Origin: Streptomyces sp. NBC_00358
GTDB lineage: Bacteria > Actinomycetota > Actinomycetes > Streptomycetales > Streptomycetaceae
DNA length: 64,000 bases
Reading direction: 5' to 3'
NCBI RefSeq assembly: GCF_036099295.1
Contig: NZ_CP107976.1
Coordinates: 3,658,001-3,722,000, forward strand
Position 1 is the stretch's first letter. The number at the start of each line of letters is the position of its first letter. Under the pieces are notes generated by a model. That model was not told the DNA's origin, ran no database searches, and was given only the letters and a program-made list of their open reading frames with translations. Below, one piece after another: positions 18,230-26,993 of this stretch. Both the position numbers and the translations under genes were made by a program.

Positions 18230-18697
18230 TCAGTCGTCGGTGGGCATGGTGGCGCTGCGGGTGACGGTGTAGGGGCCGAAGAGGGGGATGACACCGGGGA
18301 CTTGGACCGTGACCGTGGCGGTGGTCGTGTCGGGGCCCGGGGCCGGATCGACCCTCGGGTCCAGCCAGCCGCTCACGGCGGCCTGTCCCGCCGCCCCGCC
18401 GTCGCCGCCCTGCGAGGCGACCCGGGCGGCGGCCCGCGCGCCGGAACCGGCCTGGTTGACGCCGTACCCGATGAGTCCGAGCTGGATGGCCGCCATCCCG
18501 ATGAGCAGCAGGATGGGCAGGAATCCGACGAACTCCAGGATGGATACGCCCCGGTCGTCCCGGAGCCGCCGCGCGACGCGGAACCCGCCCGCCGGGCGGA
18601 TCCCGGTCGTGGTGCGTAACCCGTCGGCGGCGCCGGGCCGTTCGGGTCGGCGGATCCCGTGCGAGGCGCGGAGCCCGCGCCAGGGGTGTGTCTTCAT
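18230..18697 (-). CDS. TadE-family pilus assembly protein
   Basis: 155 residues. After an Arg-rich segment of about 47 residues, RDDRGVSILEFVGFLPILLLIGMAAIQLGLIGYGVNQAGSGARAAARVAS is the TadE signature, a prepilin-like Glu and transmembrane helix followed by the conserved AxxAAR region. A short extracellular beta-rich tail follows. ATG 18697 overlaps the upstream fusion gene by an ATGA junction, which supports this start although the Arg-rich leader is unusually long. It is a minor pseudopilin or assembly factor. Confidence 0.85.
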   Translation of the reverse strand: MKTHPWRGLRASHGIRRPERPGAADGLRTTTGIRPAGGFRVARRLRDDRGVSILEFVGFLPILLLIGMAAIQLGLIGYGVNQAGSGARAAARVASQGGDGGAAGQAAVSGWLDPRVDPAPGPDTTTATVTVQVPGVIPLFGPYTVTRSATMPTDD

Positions 18698-20313
18698 CCG
18701 GCGTCACCCTCCAGTGCCGCGCCCGCCGTGCCCCGTACGTGGAAGCCCGCGTCGAAGCCGGGGAAGAACAGCGGGACGTCGACCTCGACGGTGGCCTTCA
18801 TGACCGGGCCCGCCGGGCCGCAGGCGATGCCCGCGTCCTTCCAGGAGCCCGGCAGGTTCCTGGTCCCCGCCGTCGCGCACGCGCCGGCGACGTCGCCGTT
18901 CACCGCGTACGCCGCGGTGGCGGCCCGCGCCGCCTCGTCCGCCGCGTTCCCGGCCAGCGAGTACGAGTATCCGTACAGCACGCACTGCCACAGGATCGTC
19001 ATGACGACGAGCAACAGCGGGAACATCCCGGCGAATTCGAGGGTGACCGCTCCCCGGTCGCCGCCCCGGCGCCGCAGCGAGAGCGCGCCCCGGTCCGAAG
19101 CGGACGCCTTGCGGCGCCTGCCGCCGCCCCCGCCTTCCTGGGGGACCACGAGCCCCAGTTCGGCGGCCAGGGCCCACAACGCCTGCTTGACGGTCGAGCG
19201 GGCGTCCAGGTCCTGCAGCCGCCCCGCGTCGACGACCGACTGGAGTTCCTTGAAGGCGGCGGGGACCGCCGAGCGGGCGACCTTGGTGCCGGTGACGCGT
19301 TCGACGAGGGACGGCTGGATCTCCGAACCGCGGGCGAAGCGGTTGACGACCGTGGTGGTCTCCTCCGCCTTGCGGATCTGGAGGCGGTCCCACATCCGGA
19401 CCATGCGTTTGGCGGCTCGTACGGCGATGACGTCGGGGGTGACGAGGAGCAGGGCCTGGTCGGCCATCTCGACGGCTGCCGCCGTGGCCGAGTTCATCTG
19501 GGAGCCGCAGTCGACGACCACCACGTCGTGGCGGGAGCGCAGCGCGCCGAGGACCTGGCGGGCCACCCGGTCGGTGACCTCCTCGCCCCGTTCTCCCTCG
19601 GCGGGGGCCAGGAGCAGCGCGATGCCGCTGTCGTGGGTGTAGACGGCGTCCTGGAGGACGCGCGGGTTGATGTCGGTGATGGCGGCCAGGTCGGCCACCG
19701 ACCGGCGGAACTGCACGTCGAGGTACGAGGCCACGTCCCCGGACTGGAGGTCCAGGTCGAGCAGCGCCACGTTATGCCCTGACGCCCTCGCTGCGAGGGC
19801 GAGTTGGACCGCGGTGACGGTCGCGCCGACGCCGCCCTTCGCGCCGGTCACCGTGATGACGGTGCCGCCGGGGCCCGCGTACAGCTCGGGCGCGCCGCTG
19901 TGCAGGTGGCGGCGCATGCCGGCGGACCAGGCGGCGGCGGCCTGGACCCGTTCGGCGAGGGCGTCGTAGCCGAGGGGCAGGCCGATGATGCCGCGGGCCC
20001 CGGAGTCCATGGCCGCGGTCAGGACGCCGTTGCCGGTGTCGGCGGTGATGAGCACGACGCCGACCGCGGGGAAGCGCATGACCAGGTCTCGGATGAGGTC
20101 CAACGCCGGTACGGGGCCTATGCGTTCATGGACCAGGACGACCTCGGGGAGCTCGTCGAGGGACTCCGCCGCGAGGCGCGCGAGGGTGTCGAGGAGGGCC
20201 GTCGAGTCGGGTACGGGCGGGGCGGGTTCGGTGTCGGCGAGCTGGCTGAGCAGGGTGGTGAGCGCGCGGGCCGAGTCGATGTCCCCGACGGCGGGAAGGA
20301 TACGAATGGTCAT
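18694..20313 (-). CDS. TadZ/CpaE-type ATPase fused to a TadE-like domain
   Basis: 539 residues in two parts. Residues 1-390 are a TadZ/CpaE protein, with a receiver-like N-terminal fold (VVLITADTGNGVLTAAMDSGARGIIGLP) and a MinD-like ATPase with deviant Walker A VTGAKGGVGAT near residue 159. The second Lys is replaced by Ala, as is common in TadZ. The ATPase continues with LLDLDLQSGD and VVVDCGS. A basic linker then leads at about residue 415 to RGAVTLEFAGMFPLLLVVMTILWQCVLYGYSYSLAGNAADEAARAA, a complete TadE-type domain. The open frame is continuous, with no sign of frameshift. It would tether the polar-localisation ATPase to the membrane. Confidence 0.9.
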   Translation of the reverse strand: MTIRILPAVGDIDSARALTTLLSQLADTEPAPPVPDSTALLDTLARLAAESLDELPEVVLVHERIGPVPALDLIRDLVMRFPAVGVVLITADTGNGVLTAAMDSGARGIIGLPLGYDALAERVQAAAAWSAGMRRHLHSGAPELYAGPGGTVITVTGAKGGVGATVTAVQLALAARASGHNVALLDLDLQSGDVASYLDVQFRRSVADLAAITDINPRVLQDAVYTHDSGIALLLAPAEGERGEEVTDRVARQVLGALRSRHDVVVVDCGSQMNSATAAAVEMADQALLLVTPDVIAVRAAKRMVRMWDRLQIRKAEETTTVVNRFARGSEIQPSLVERVTGTKVARSAVPAAFKELQSVVDAGRLQDLDARSTVKQALWALAAELGLVVPQEGGGGGRRRKASASDRGALSLRRRGGDRGAVTLEFAGMFPLLLVVMTILWQCVLYGYSYSLAGNAADEAARAATAAYAVNGDVAGACATAGTRNLPGSWKDAGIACGPAGPVMKATVEVDVPLFFPGFDAGFHVRGTAGAALEGDAG

Positions 20314-20591
20314 CGCCGAAGCCCCTCACCGACGTACCGAACCCCGGACCGGGGGGCGGGGGACCCGCCCGCCGGTCCGGGCCAGGGGCCTCGCTCCGCT
20401 GCCCCGAGGGCCTGTCGCGCCCTGGGCCGTCCGGGCGACCGTTCCCGCACCCCGGCGGTGCGCGGCGCGGCGGGGGCTCGGCCCCGGCCGGTGCGCGTCC
20501 GGTGCGGCGCCGCCGCCGGCCGTCGGTCCGGACCCGTGCGCGTCGGCCTCGTACGCGGCCCTTCGCACCGCCCCGTGGGCATGGACCTCAT
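20310..20591 (-). CDS. Doubtful small Arg/Pro-rich ORF between cpaB and the TadZ fusion
   Basis: A 93-codon frame fills the 288 bp gap between cpaB and the tadZ-tadE fusion and overlaps the start of the latter by 4 bp. Its product is composed almost entirely of Arg, Pro, Gly and Ala with no recognisable domain, as expected for a random open frame in very GC-rich DNA. I list it because it is the only possible content of the gap and its junction would allow translational coupling. It is more likely an untranslated spacer. Confidence 0.15.
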   Translation of the reverse strand: MRSMPTGRCEGPRTRPTRTGPDRRPAAAPHRTRTGRGRAPAAPRTAGVRERSPGRPRARQALGAAERGPWPGPAGGSPAPRSGVRYVGEGLRR

Positions 20592-20601
20592 GCGCGGCCT
20601 C

Positions 20602-21315
20602 CTACTTGTCCTCGTCGAGGGTGTACGTACGGTCGCCGGGCGCCACGATCGTCGCGGAGCCGCCCGCGACCAGGGCGAGCCGGACGTGCTGGGCGAACGA
20701 CTCGGCGTACGCGACGCGTTGGGCGTCTGCGGTGTCGAGCGCGAAGGTGATGGGCACGGCCTGGGCGGCGCTGCTGCGCCGGTCGGCGCTGGACTGGTCG
20801 GGGTCGAGGGCGGTGAGCTTGCCGACGTCGATGACGCGGGCGTTCGCGACGATCACCTTGGACTGGTCCCTGCCCTTGTCGTTCGCGGCCTTGAAGGTGG
20901 CGTAGATGTTGACCCGGGAACCGGGGTCGATCTTGCCCGCGACACCGGTCGCCGCGTCGATCATGATGGCGATCTCCTGCTGTCCCGCGGCCAGTTGCGG
21001 CTTGTCCACGATCATGTCGGCCTGCAGCAGGGAGCCCTTCTCCAGCTTGGTGACCGCGATCTTGCCGCGGATCCGGGAGAGGTCGGTGACGGCGGTGGAC
21101 GACAGCCACCGCTCGGGCATCGAGATCTTCTCGAACTGGTCGGCCGACAGCTCCTTGTAGGGCGCGATGTCGTTCTTCAGGCGGTACGCCGTGACCTCCG
21201 GGCCGACCTTGGAGTTCACGTCGCGGACCACCGAGAGGACTCCGGCGAAGGCGCCGAGGGCGCACAGGACCGAGAGGACCAGCAGGATGACGCCGCGGCG
21301 CTGGCGCGAGTTCAC
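20602..21315 (-). CDS. cpaB: CpaB/RcpC-like Flp pilus assembly protein (SAF domain)
   Basis: 237 residues. An N-terminal membrane anchor (GVILLVLSVLCALGAFAGVLSVV) is followed by a SAF-type beta-clip domain (ELSADQFEKISMPERWL, GKIAVTKLEKGSLLQADMI) and the RcpC/CpaB region (EIAIMIDAATGVAGKIDPGSRVNIYATF). In diderms CpaB works with the outer-membrane secretin, which is absent here as expected. GTG 21315 is preceded by GAGGTGAG. It is the first gene of the tad transcript, downstream of a strong hairpin. Confidence 0.88.
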   Translation of the reverse strand: MNSRQRRGVILLVLSVLCALGAFAGVLSVVRDVNSKVGPEVTAYRLKNDIAPYKELSADQFEKISMPERWLSSTAVTDLSRIRGKIAVTKLEKGSLLQADMIVDKPQLAAGQQEIAIMIDAATGVAGKIDPGSRVNIYATFKAANDKGRDQSKVIVANARVIDVGKLTALDPDQSSADRRSSAAQAVPITFALDTADAQRVAYAESFAQHVRLALVAGGSATIVAPGDRTYTLDEDK

Positions 21316-21368
21316 TGAATCTCACCTCGTGGGGCGGTACCGGGGAGTGGACCGAGCTGTCGTTCCTG

Positions 21369-21392
21369 CCGGGGACCAGGGGTGGTCCCCGG
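21369..21392 (-). terminator. Hairpin separating the zinc-ribbon gene from the tad operon
   Basis: A perfect 10 bp stem (CCGGGGACCA with its complement) and a GGGG loop, between the stop of the upstream gene (21485) and the cpaB start (21315). It probably terminates the upstream transcript, so the tad promoter would lie within 21316-21368 or be fed by readthrough. Confidence 0.6.
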
Positions 21393-21484
21393 GGTGGTGC
21401 AGCATGTTCCGGACAACCTCGGTGTACGGGGACGGCGGGGCCGAGCGGTCGTGCCTGGTGCTGTTCAGATGTGACCGAGGGGGC

Positions 21485-22375
21485 CTATGTGGCACCTCGG
21501 GGCAGAGCGTGTACCGAAGAAACTGCCCGGACTACGGCGGCCGGAAGCTCCTGCGCGGAAGGCGGTGGCAGCGGTGCGGCGCAGAACCCGCAGCGGTCAC
21601 CGATGAGTTCGAGGCCGCACCAGTGGCACTCCTCCCGCCGGACGGACGAGACGAGCTGGTAGAGCACGGAGACGTCGTACAGTCCGGCGGCGAATTCGAC
21701 CATCCGTGACGTGCCCCACCAGCGCACCGATTCCTCGGGCAGCGGGACGGTCGCGACGCCCTGGACCTGCCAGGCGGGCGCCAGCGTCGTGGTCACCCAG
21801 TCGGAGGGGGGCTGGCCCGCGGCCGAGAGCAGCCGGGTGCCGAACTCCGGTCCGGGCAGGGTGTCCTGGCCGACCCTGATCAACTCGGGCCGCGGATTGG
21901 CGAGTACGGCGAACTGGGCGCCCGGCACCCATGACTTGGCGTGCGACTTGAGGGAGACCGGGACCCGGTCGAGCTTGGCGACCGAGCCGAGCAGGGCGCC
22001 GGCGTAGATGTAGTGGGCGAGCAGCCGGGCGGCCGAGGCGAGCACGCCGGGGCTGAAGTCGCAGACGGACAGCTGGCGCAACTGCTGTGCCAGCAGGGCG
22101 ATTCCGAGCGGTGGCAGGTCGATGCCGAGCAGCGCGATGCGGTCGCTCTCCAGGACGGAGCGGACGGTGTGCAGCCGCTGGGTGACGGCGCCCTCGGCGG
22201 AGGACGGGTAGAGGGAGATGACGTACCCGTGCTGTTCGATGAGCGCGTGCATCCCGGTGAGGGAGCTCTCCAGGGTGCCGAGCGGCTGGACGACCGCCGG
22301 CGGGGTCTGCCGGTCGTGCGGTGGGAGCACCAGATCGGGACTGGTGACGGCTATCGCGGTCGGCACGCTGCACAC
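21485..22375 (-). CDS. Conserved protein of unknown function with a C-terminal zinc ribbon
   Basis: 296 residues, not recognised. Much of it is a mixed alpha/beta globular protein with no membrane segment. Near the C-terminus ECHWCGLELIGDRCGFC provides two CxxC knuckles 8-9 residues apart, a probable zinc ribbon. An SLKSHAKSWVPGAQFAVL segment and WWGTSRMVEFA are distinctive. It lies immediately upstream of the tad operon in the same direction, but a hairpin separates them, so a functional link is only positional. GTG 22375 starts the frame; a GTG three codons later is equally possible. Confidence 0.7.
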   Translation of the reverse strand: MCSVPTAIAVTSPDLVLPPHDRQTPPAVVQPLGTLESSLTGMHALIEQHGYVISLYPSSAEGAVTQRLHTVRSVLESDRIALLGIDLPPLGIALLAQQLRQLSVCDFSPGVLASAARLLAHYIYAGALLGSVAKLDRVPVSLKSHAKSWVPGAQFAVLANPRPELIRVGQDTLPGPEFGTRLLSAAGQPPSDWVTTTLAPAWQVQGVATVPLPEESVRWWGTSRMVEFAAGLYDVSVLYQLVSSVRREECHWCGLELIGDRCGFCAAPLPPPSAQELPAAVVRAVSSVHALPRGAT

Positions 22376-22729
22376 ACCCCGTTCGCTGGGGCGGGGTGGT
22401 CAACCACCGCCTCAGATCGCCCCTTTTATCGCCATGGAGCATCACGGACGACCACATACGGCCGCAGATCGTCACTGTGACGTCCTCTTGCATCAGCACC
22501 ATATCCACGGCATGGCCCGCTCAACACCGAATCTCCGAGATCATCTCACCGAAGGTGCGGGCGTGATCAACGGAGAGTAAGCCGGGTTCGAACAACTGAG
22601 GCTCCTTGCAAGGGCGTTGAAAACTCCACAGGTCTTGACAACCGGATTGGTCTGGACCAACTTGTATCCACCGGCGGTGGCCACCGTTCCGTTCCCCCTC
22701 CCCTCCCCCACCTCTCCCTGGAGGACCCA
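22376..22729. other. 354 bp intergenic region carrying the chitinase promoter
   Basis: It lies between two divergently transcribed genes. The right half contains the chitinase promoter and DasR-type repeats described separately. A pyrimidine-rich stretch (CCCCTCCCCTCCCCCA-like) lies just before the chitinase ribosome site. In the left half I see no further gene or strong hairpin. Confidence 0.5.
22631..22661 (+). promoter_or_regulatory. Chitinase promoter with DasR-type (dre) element and direct repeat
   Basis: TTGGTCTGGACCAA at 22648-22661 is a perfect 14 bp palindrome that matches the Streptomyces dre consensus (TGGTCTAGACCA) except at one central base. An imperfect copy, AGGTCTTGACAA, starts 18 bp earlier at 22631. 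Together they form the pair of 12 bp direct repeats known from Streptomyces chitinase promoters. A TTGACA -35 box (22636-22641) lies inside the first repeat. Binding of DasR would block the promoter until glucosamine-6-phosphate accumulates; repression is inferred from the family. Confidence 0.8.
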
Positions 22730-24433
22730 GTGGACCGCGTCACCCGTATGCCCGGACGGAGATGGGCGGGAGCCCTGGCCGCCGCCGTCACCGCGTCCGT
22801 CCTCTCCCTCACCGGTCTGGCCGGCCAGGCCCAGGCCGCCGACATCAACAACGCCAAGAACGGCGGCTTCGAGTCCGGCCTGAGCAACTGGACCTGTTCG
22901 GCGGGCAGTGGCACCACGGTCTCCTCACCGGTGCACAGCGGCTCGGCCGCCCTGAAGGCCACGCCCGCGGGGCAGGACTACGCCCAGTGCTCCCAGTCCG
23001 TCGCCGTCAAGCCCAACTCGACGTACACGCTGAGCGCCTGGGTGCAGGGCTCCTACACCTACCTCGGGGTGAGCGGCACGGGGACGACGGACGTGTCGAC
23101 CTGGACGCCCAACACCACCTGGACGCAGCTCACGAACACCTTCACCACAGGCGCCTCGACGACGTCGGTGACGGTCTGGACGCACGGCTGGTACGGACAG
23201 CCCGCCTACTTCGCGGACGACGTCTCGGTGTTCGGCCCCGACGGCGGCGGTGGCGGCGACCCGGCCCCGACGGTCCCCGCCACCCCGGCGGGTCTCGCCG
23301 TGTCCGGCACGACCTCCTCGTCGGTCTCGCTGGCCTGGAACGCGGTGTCGGGCGCGACCGGCTACAACGTCTACCAGGGCGGCTCCAAGGTCCAGGCGGT
23401 GACCGGCTCCTCCGCGACCGTCTCGGGGCTCACCGCCTCCACCGCGTACTCCTTCCAGGTCACGGCGACCAACTCGGCGGGTGAGTCGGCGAAGTCGTCG
23501 GCGGTCACCGGCACGACGGCCGCCACCTCGGGCGGCGGGGGCGGCGGAACCGTGCCCGCGCACGCCGTGACGGGCTACTGGCAGAACTTCAACAACGGCG
23601 CGACCGTCCAGAAGATCTCCGCCGTGCAGTCCCAGTACGACATCATCGCCGTCGCCTTCGCCGACGCCACCAGCACGCCGGGCGCGGTGAGCTTCACGCT
23701 CGACTCCGCCGGGCTCGGCGGCTACACGGTCGACCAGTTCAAGGCCGACATCAAGGCCAAGCAGGCCGCGGGCAAGAAGGTCGTCATCTCGATCGGCGGC
23801 CAGAACGGCACGATCTCGGTGAGCGACTCGACGTCGGCCACGAACTTCGCCAACTCCGTCTACTCCCTGATGCAGACGTACGGCTTCGACGGCGTCGACA
23901 TCGACCTGGAGAACGGCCTCAACGCGACCTACATGTCGCAGGCGCTGCGCTCCCTGTCCGCGAAGGCGGGCTCGTCGCTGGTCATCACGATGGCCCCGCA
24001 GACGATCGACATGCAGTCCACGTCGAACTCGTACTTCCAGACGGCCCTGAACATCAAGGACATCCTCACCGTCGTCAACATGCAGTACTACAACAGCGGT
24101 TCGATGCTCGGCTGCGACGGCAAGGTCTACTCGCAGGGTTCGGTCGACTTCCTGACCGCGCTCGCCTGCATCCAGCTCCAGGGCGGTCTCGACGCGTCCC
24201 AGGTCGGCCTCGGCCTCCCCGCCTCCACCAGCGGCGCGGGCAGCGGCTACGTCTCCCCGACGATCGTGAACAACGCCCTCGACTGCCTGACCAAGCTCAC
24301 CAACTGCGGTTCCTTCAAGCCCTCCAAGGCCTACCCGGGCCTGCGCGGCGCGATGACCTGGTCGACCAACTGGGACGCCTCGGCCGGCAACGCCTGGTCG
24401 AACGCGGTGGGCCCGCACGTGCACGCGCTGTAG
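22730..24433 (+). CDS. Secreted GH18 chitinase with CBM and fibronectin III domains
   Basis: 567 residues. The twin-Arg-containing signal peptide (GRRWAGALAAAVTASVLSLTGLAGQAQA) is followed by a carbohydrate-binding module (residues ~38-170, NNAKNGGFESGLSNWTC), a fibronectin type III domain (~183-265, TVPATPAGLAVSGTTSSSVSLAWN) and a GH18 catalytic domain (~275-567). The catalytic motif GFDGVDIDLENG is intact, with Glu394 the proton donor. It hydrolyses chitin outside the cell. GTG 22730 has GGAGG upstream. Regulation by chitin through DasR is indicated by the promoter repeats. It is monocistronic with a strong terminator. Confidence 0.95.
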   Translation: MDRVTRMPGRRWAGALAAAVTASVLSLTGLAGQAQAADINNAKNGGFESGLSNWTCSAGSGTTVSSPVHSGSAALKATPAGQDYAQCSQSVAVKPNSTYTLSAWVQGSYTYLGVSGTGTTDVSTWTPNTTWTQLTNTFTTGASTTSVTVWTHGWYGQPAYFADDVSVFGPDGGGGGDPAPTVPATPAGLAVSGTTSSSVSLAWNAVSGATGYNVYQGGSKVQAVTGSSATVSGLTASTAYSFQVTATNSAGESAKSSAVTGTTAATSGGGGGGTVPAHAVTGYWQNFNNGATVQKISAVQSQYDIIAVAFADATSTPGAVSFTLDSAGLGGYTVDQFKADIKAKQAAGKKVVISIGGQNGTISVSDSTSATNFANSVYSLMQTYGFDGVDIDLENGLNATYMSQALRSLSAKAGSSLVITMAPQTIDMQSTSNSYFQTALNIKDILTVVNMQYYNSGSMLGCDGKVYSQGSVDFLTALACIQLQGGLDASQVGLGLPASTSGAGSGYVSPTIVNNALDCLTKLTNCGSFKPSKAYPGLRGAMTWSTNWDASAGNAWSNAVGPHVHAL

Positions 24434-24475
24434 TTCGGCCCGCACTCCCTCGCCACCCCCTTCCAGACACTCCCC

Positions 24476-24517
24476 CTCGGGCCCCGTCCGTCGCAGTCGC
24501 GGCGGACGGGGCCCGAG
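24476..24517 (+). terminator. Terminator of the chitinase gene
   Basis: A perfect 15 bp stem (CTCGGGCCCCGTCCG with its complement) and a 12-base loop, 42 bp past the stop. Confidence 0.88.
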
Positions 24518-24691
24518 CCGTTTCCACGGCCGATTCACGCCACCGGCCCTTTGTCGTCTCTTGACCTGCTCATGCCATGACCTTCACCATGAGCGCCACA
24601 CCCGCACCAGGCACGTCGCCATGAGCCCACCCCCCGCTCCACTCCCCACCTTCCGGAGATCCCGGAAGTCCCGGAGAAACAAGGAGACTTC

Positions 24692-26062
24692 ATGCGACTT
24701 CGCATCCGCGGCAGCGGCAGTACCGACGGCAGGGGCCGAGGCGGTCGGCGCACCGCCGCCCTCGCCGTCCTCGCGGCCCTCGCCCTCGCGGCTCCGCTCA
24801 CCGCGACCGCAACCGACGCCACGGCGAGCGGCGCCAAGGCCCTCGCCCCGTCGTCCGACGACGTCAAGCAGTACGAGATCCACCAGAGCTCGACCCCCGT
24901 GTCCCGTACGGAGATCCAGCGGTCCGGGGTCACCGTGGACGAGTCCGACGAGGAGACCGTCGTCGTCTCGGGCCGCGCGGACCAGATCGCCACCCTTCGC
25001 CGACAGGGCTACGACGTCTCGCTGTTGGGCTCCGCGCCCGACCGTGCCGCCTCCGCCGGCGACGTCCGCCTCTTCGACTTCCCGACCGCGGACTCGAAGT
25101 ACCACAACTACGCGGAGATGAACGCGGAGATCGACCAGCGGCTCGCGGCCTACCCGGGCATCATGAGCAAGAAGGTGATCGGCAAGTCCTACCAGGGCCG
25201 GGACATCGTCGCCATCAAGGTCAGCGACAACGTCGCGACCGACGAGAACGAGCCCGAGGTACTGCTCACCTTCCACCAGCACGCCCGCGAGCACCTCACG
25301 GTGGAGATGGCCCTGTATCTGCTGCGCGAACTCGGGGCCGGCTACGGCAGCGACTCCCGCGTCACCAGCATGGTGGACAACCGCGAGATCTGGATCGTCC
25401 CGGACCTCAACCCGGACGGCGGCGAGTACGACATCGCGAGCGGCTCCTACCGCTCGTGGCGCAAGAACCGTCAGCCCAACTCCGGTTCCTCGTACGTCGG
25501 TACGGACCTGAACCGCAACTGGAACTACAAGTTCGGCTGCTGCGGCGGCTCTTCGGGCTCCACGTCGTCCGAGACCTACCGGGGCGCGTCGGCCGAGTCG
25601 GCGCCCGAGGTGAAGGTGGTCGCCGACTTCGTGCGCGGCCGGGTCGTCGGCGGCAAGCAGCAGATCACCGCCGGGATCGACTTCCACACCTACAGCGAGC
25701 TGGTGCTGTGGCCGTTCGGGTACACCACCTCCGACACGGCGACGGGGATGACGGCGGACGACGCGAACGCCTTCAAGGCCGTCGGCCGGAAGATGGCCGC
25801 GAGCAACGGCTACACGGCCGAGCAGTCCAGTGATCTGTACATCACGGACGGCTCGATCGACGACTACCTCTGGGGCACCCAGAAGATCTTCGACTTCACC
25901 TTCGAGATGTATCCGACGTCCAGCTCCGGCGGCGGCTTCTACCCGCCCGACGAGGTCATCGAGCGCGAGACGTCCCGCAACCGGGACGCGGTGCTCCAAC
26001 TCCTGGAGAACGCCGACTGCATGTACCGGTCCATCGGCAAGGCGGCCCAGTACTGCGCCTAG
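24692..26062 (+). CDS. Secreted M14 zinc carboxypeptidase
   Basis: 456 residues. A signal peptide with an Arg-rich start and AALAVLAALALAAPLTATA core precedes a propeptide of about 80 residues (to about 125). The M14 domain has zinc ligands His197 and Glu200 in HQHARE and His332 in DFHTYSE. The substrate residues sit in TDLNRNWNYKF, and the catalytic Glu405 in FTFEMYP. It trims C-terminal amino acids from external peptides. The pair GCCGG suggests an adjacent-Cys or exposed disulphide. ATG 24692 follows AAGGAGA. It is monocistronic between two terminators. Confidence 0.94.
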   Translation: MRLRIRGSGSTDGRGRGGRRTAALAVLAALALAAPLTATATDATASGAKALAPSSDDVKQYEIHQSSTPVSRTEIQRSGVTVDESDEETVVVSGRADQIATLRRQGYDVSLLGSAPDRAASAGDVRLFDFPTADSKYHNYAEMNAEIDQRLAAYPGIMSKKVIGKSYQGRDIVAIKVSDNVATDENEPEVLLTFHQHAREHLTVEMALYLLRELGAGYGSDSRVTSMVDNREIWIVPDLNPDGGEYDIASGSYRSWRKNRQPNSGSSYVGTDLNRNWNYKFGCCGGSSGSTSSETYRGASAESAPEVKVVADFVRGRVVGGKQQITAGIDFHTYSELVLWPFGYTTSDTATGMTADDANAFKAVGRKMAASNGYTAEQSSDLYITDGSIDDYLWGTQKIFDFTFEMYPTSSSGGGFYPPDEVIERETSRNRDAVLQLLENADCMYRSIGKAAQYCA

Positions 26063-26094
26063 CGGGTGAGGGACCGGCCGCACCGGCCGGTGAG

Positions 26095-26137
26095 CGGGGA
26101 TCCGCGCGCCCTTGGTGACCGGGCGCGTGGATCCCCG
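26095..26137. terminator. Bidirectional terminator between convergent genes
   Basis: A 17 bp stem with one wobble (CGGGGATCC followed by GCGCGCCC on the left arm) and a 9-base loop. It lies exactly between the M14 gene stop and the stop of the convergent acidic-protein gene. Confidence 0.85.
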
Positions 26138-26143
26138 TACCGT

Positions 26144-26974
26144 TTACGGCTGTTCGGCCTTCTTCTCGTCCGGCTTCCCGGCTTCGTCCCGGTCCGCCTT
26201 CTCGGCGGCCTCGGACGTGACGGGCGCGTCGGATGCCTCCGCCGTGTCGGCCGACTCGGACTCCTCCGCCGTCTCCACCGCGTCCGACGCCTCGGACGTG
26301 CCGTCGTCGGCGCCCTCGGCGGACTCCGTGGCCTCCGTGACGTCGGTGGCCTCCGTGGCCTCGGCGTCCTCACCGTCCTCGAAGTAGGCGTCCAGGACGG
26401 CGTCGAGCTGCTCCTCCCACTCCTTGAAGCGTGCCCGGGCCGTCGCCTCGATCTCTATCGGATACCAGCGGCGCTCCGGCGTGTGCACCGTGATGGTGAA
26501 CCGCTTGCCGAAGCGCGGCGACTCCGTCTCGACGGCGCTGATCTCGTCCCAGCGGAACTCCGCCTCCTGGTCGTCCAGGCGCAGCCGGACGCCGCTGAGG
26601 TCGGCCGTGATCGAGGCACGCCGGTCGGAGGCCTCGAAGACGGGGCCGTCGGGGGCGGGGCCGGATTCCGGAACGGTCCCGGATTCCGGTTCCGTCCCGG
26701 AGTCGGTCTCCTCCTCGGACACGGACTCCTTCGGGGTCCCGGCGGCGGGCGCCTCCTCGGACGCCGCGTCGTCGGAGACCGTCCCGCCGGAGACGGTGCC
26801 TTCGGCGGCTGCCTCCTCGGACTCCTCGACCGCGTCCTTCGGCTCCGCCGGCACGGGTGACGTAAGCCCGGGGATGTACGCCGGGTTCACCGCGGCGGCG
26901 TCCAGGGGCTGGCTCTTCGAACCTATGCGCTGCTCCACAGCGGGAAGTATGGTCGAAGATCCTGTGTCGGACAC
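26144..26974 (-). CDS. Acidic protein of unknown function with a central PH-like domain
   Basis: 276 residues in three parts. Residues ~40-115 and ~205-276 are low-complexity Glu/Ala/Asp/Ser/Thr-rich and likely disordered. Between them lies a compact domain of about 85 residues (ASITADLSGVRLRLDDQEAEFRWDEISAVETES, then FTITVHTPERRWYPIEIEA). It resembles the bacterial PH-like domains predicted in several Streptomyces cytosolic proteins, judging by the strand pattern and WDEI motif only. There is no signal peptide or membrane helix. The GTG start at 26974 lies within a perfect palindrome. Function unknown. Confidence 0.7.
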   Translation of the reverse strand: MSDTGSSTILPAVEQRIGSKSQPLDAAAVNPAYIPGLTSPVPAEPKDAVEESEEAAAEGTVSGGTVSDDAASEEAPAAGTPKESVSEEETDSGTEPESGTVPESGPAPDGPVFEASDRRASITADLSGVRLRLDDQEAEFRWDEISAVETESPRFGKRFTITVHTPERRWYPIEIEATARARFKEWEEQLDAVLDAYFEDGEDAEATEATDVTEATESAEGADDGTSEASDAVETAEESESADTAEASDAPVTSEAAEKADRDEAGKPDEKKAEQP

Positions 26975-26976
26975 AG
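26962..26976. promoter_or_regulatory. Perfect palindrome across the start codon of the acidic-protein gene
   Basis: CTGTGTC-G-GACACAG, seven-base arms with one central base, includes the GTG start at 26974. It could be an operator or an mRNA structure that occludes initiation. It is also short enough to be coincidental. Confidence 0.3.
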
Positions 26977-26993
26977 CCAGCCCCTACTTAGCT

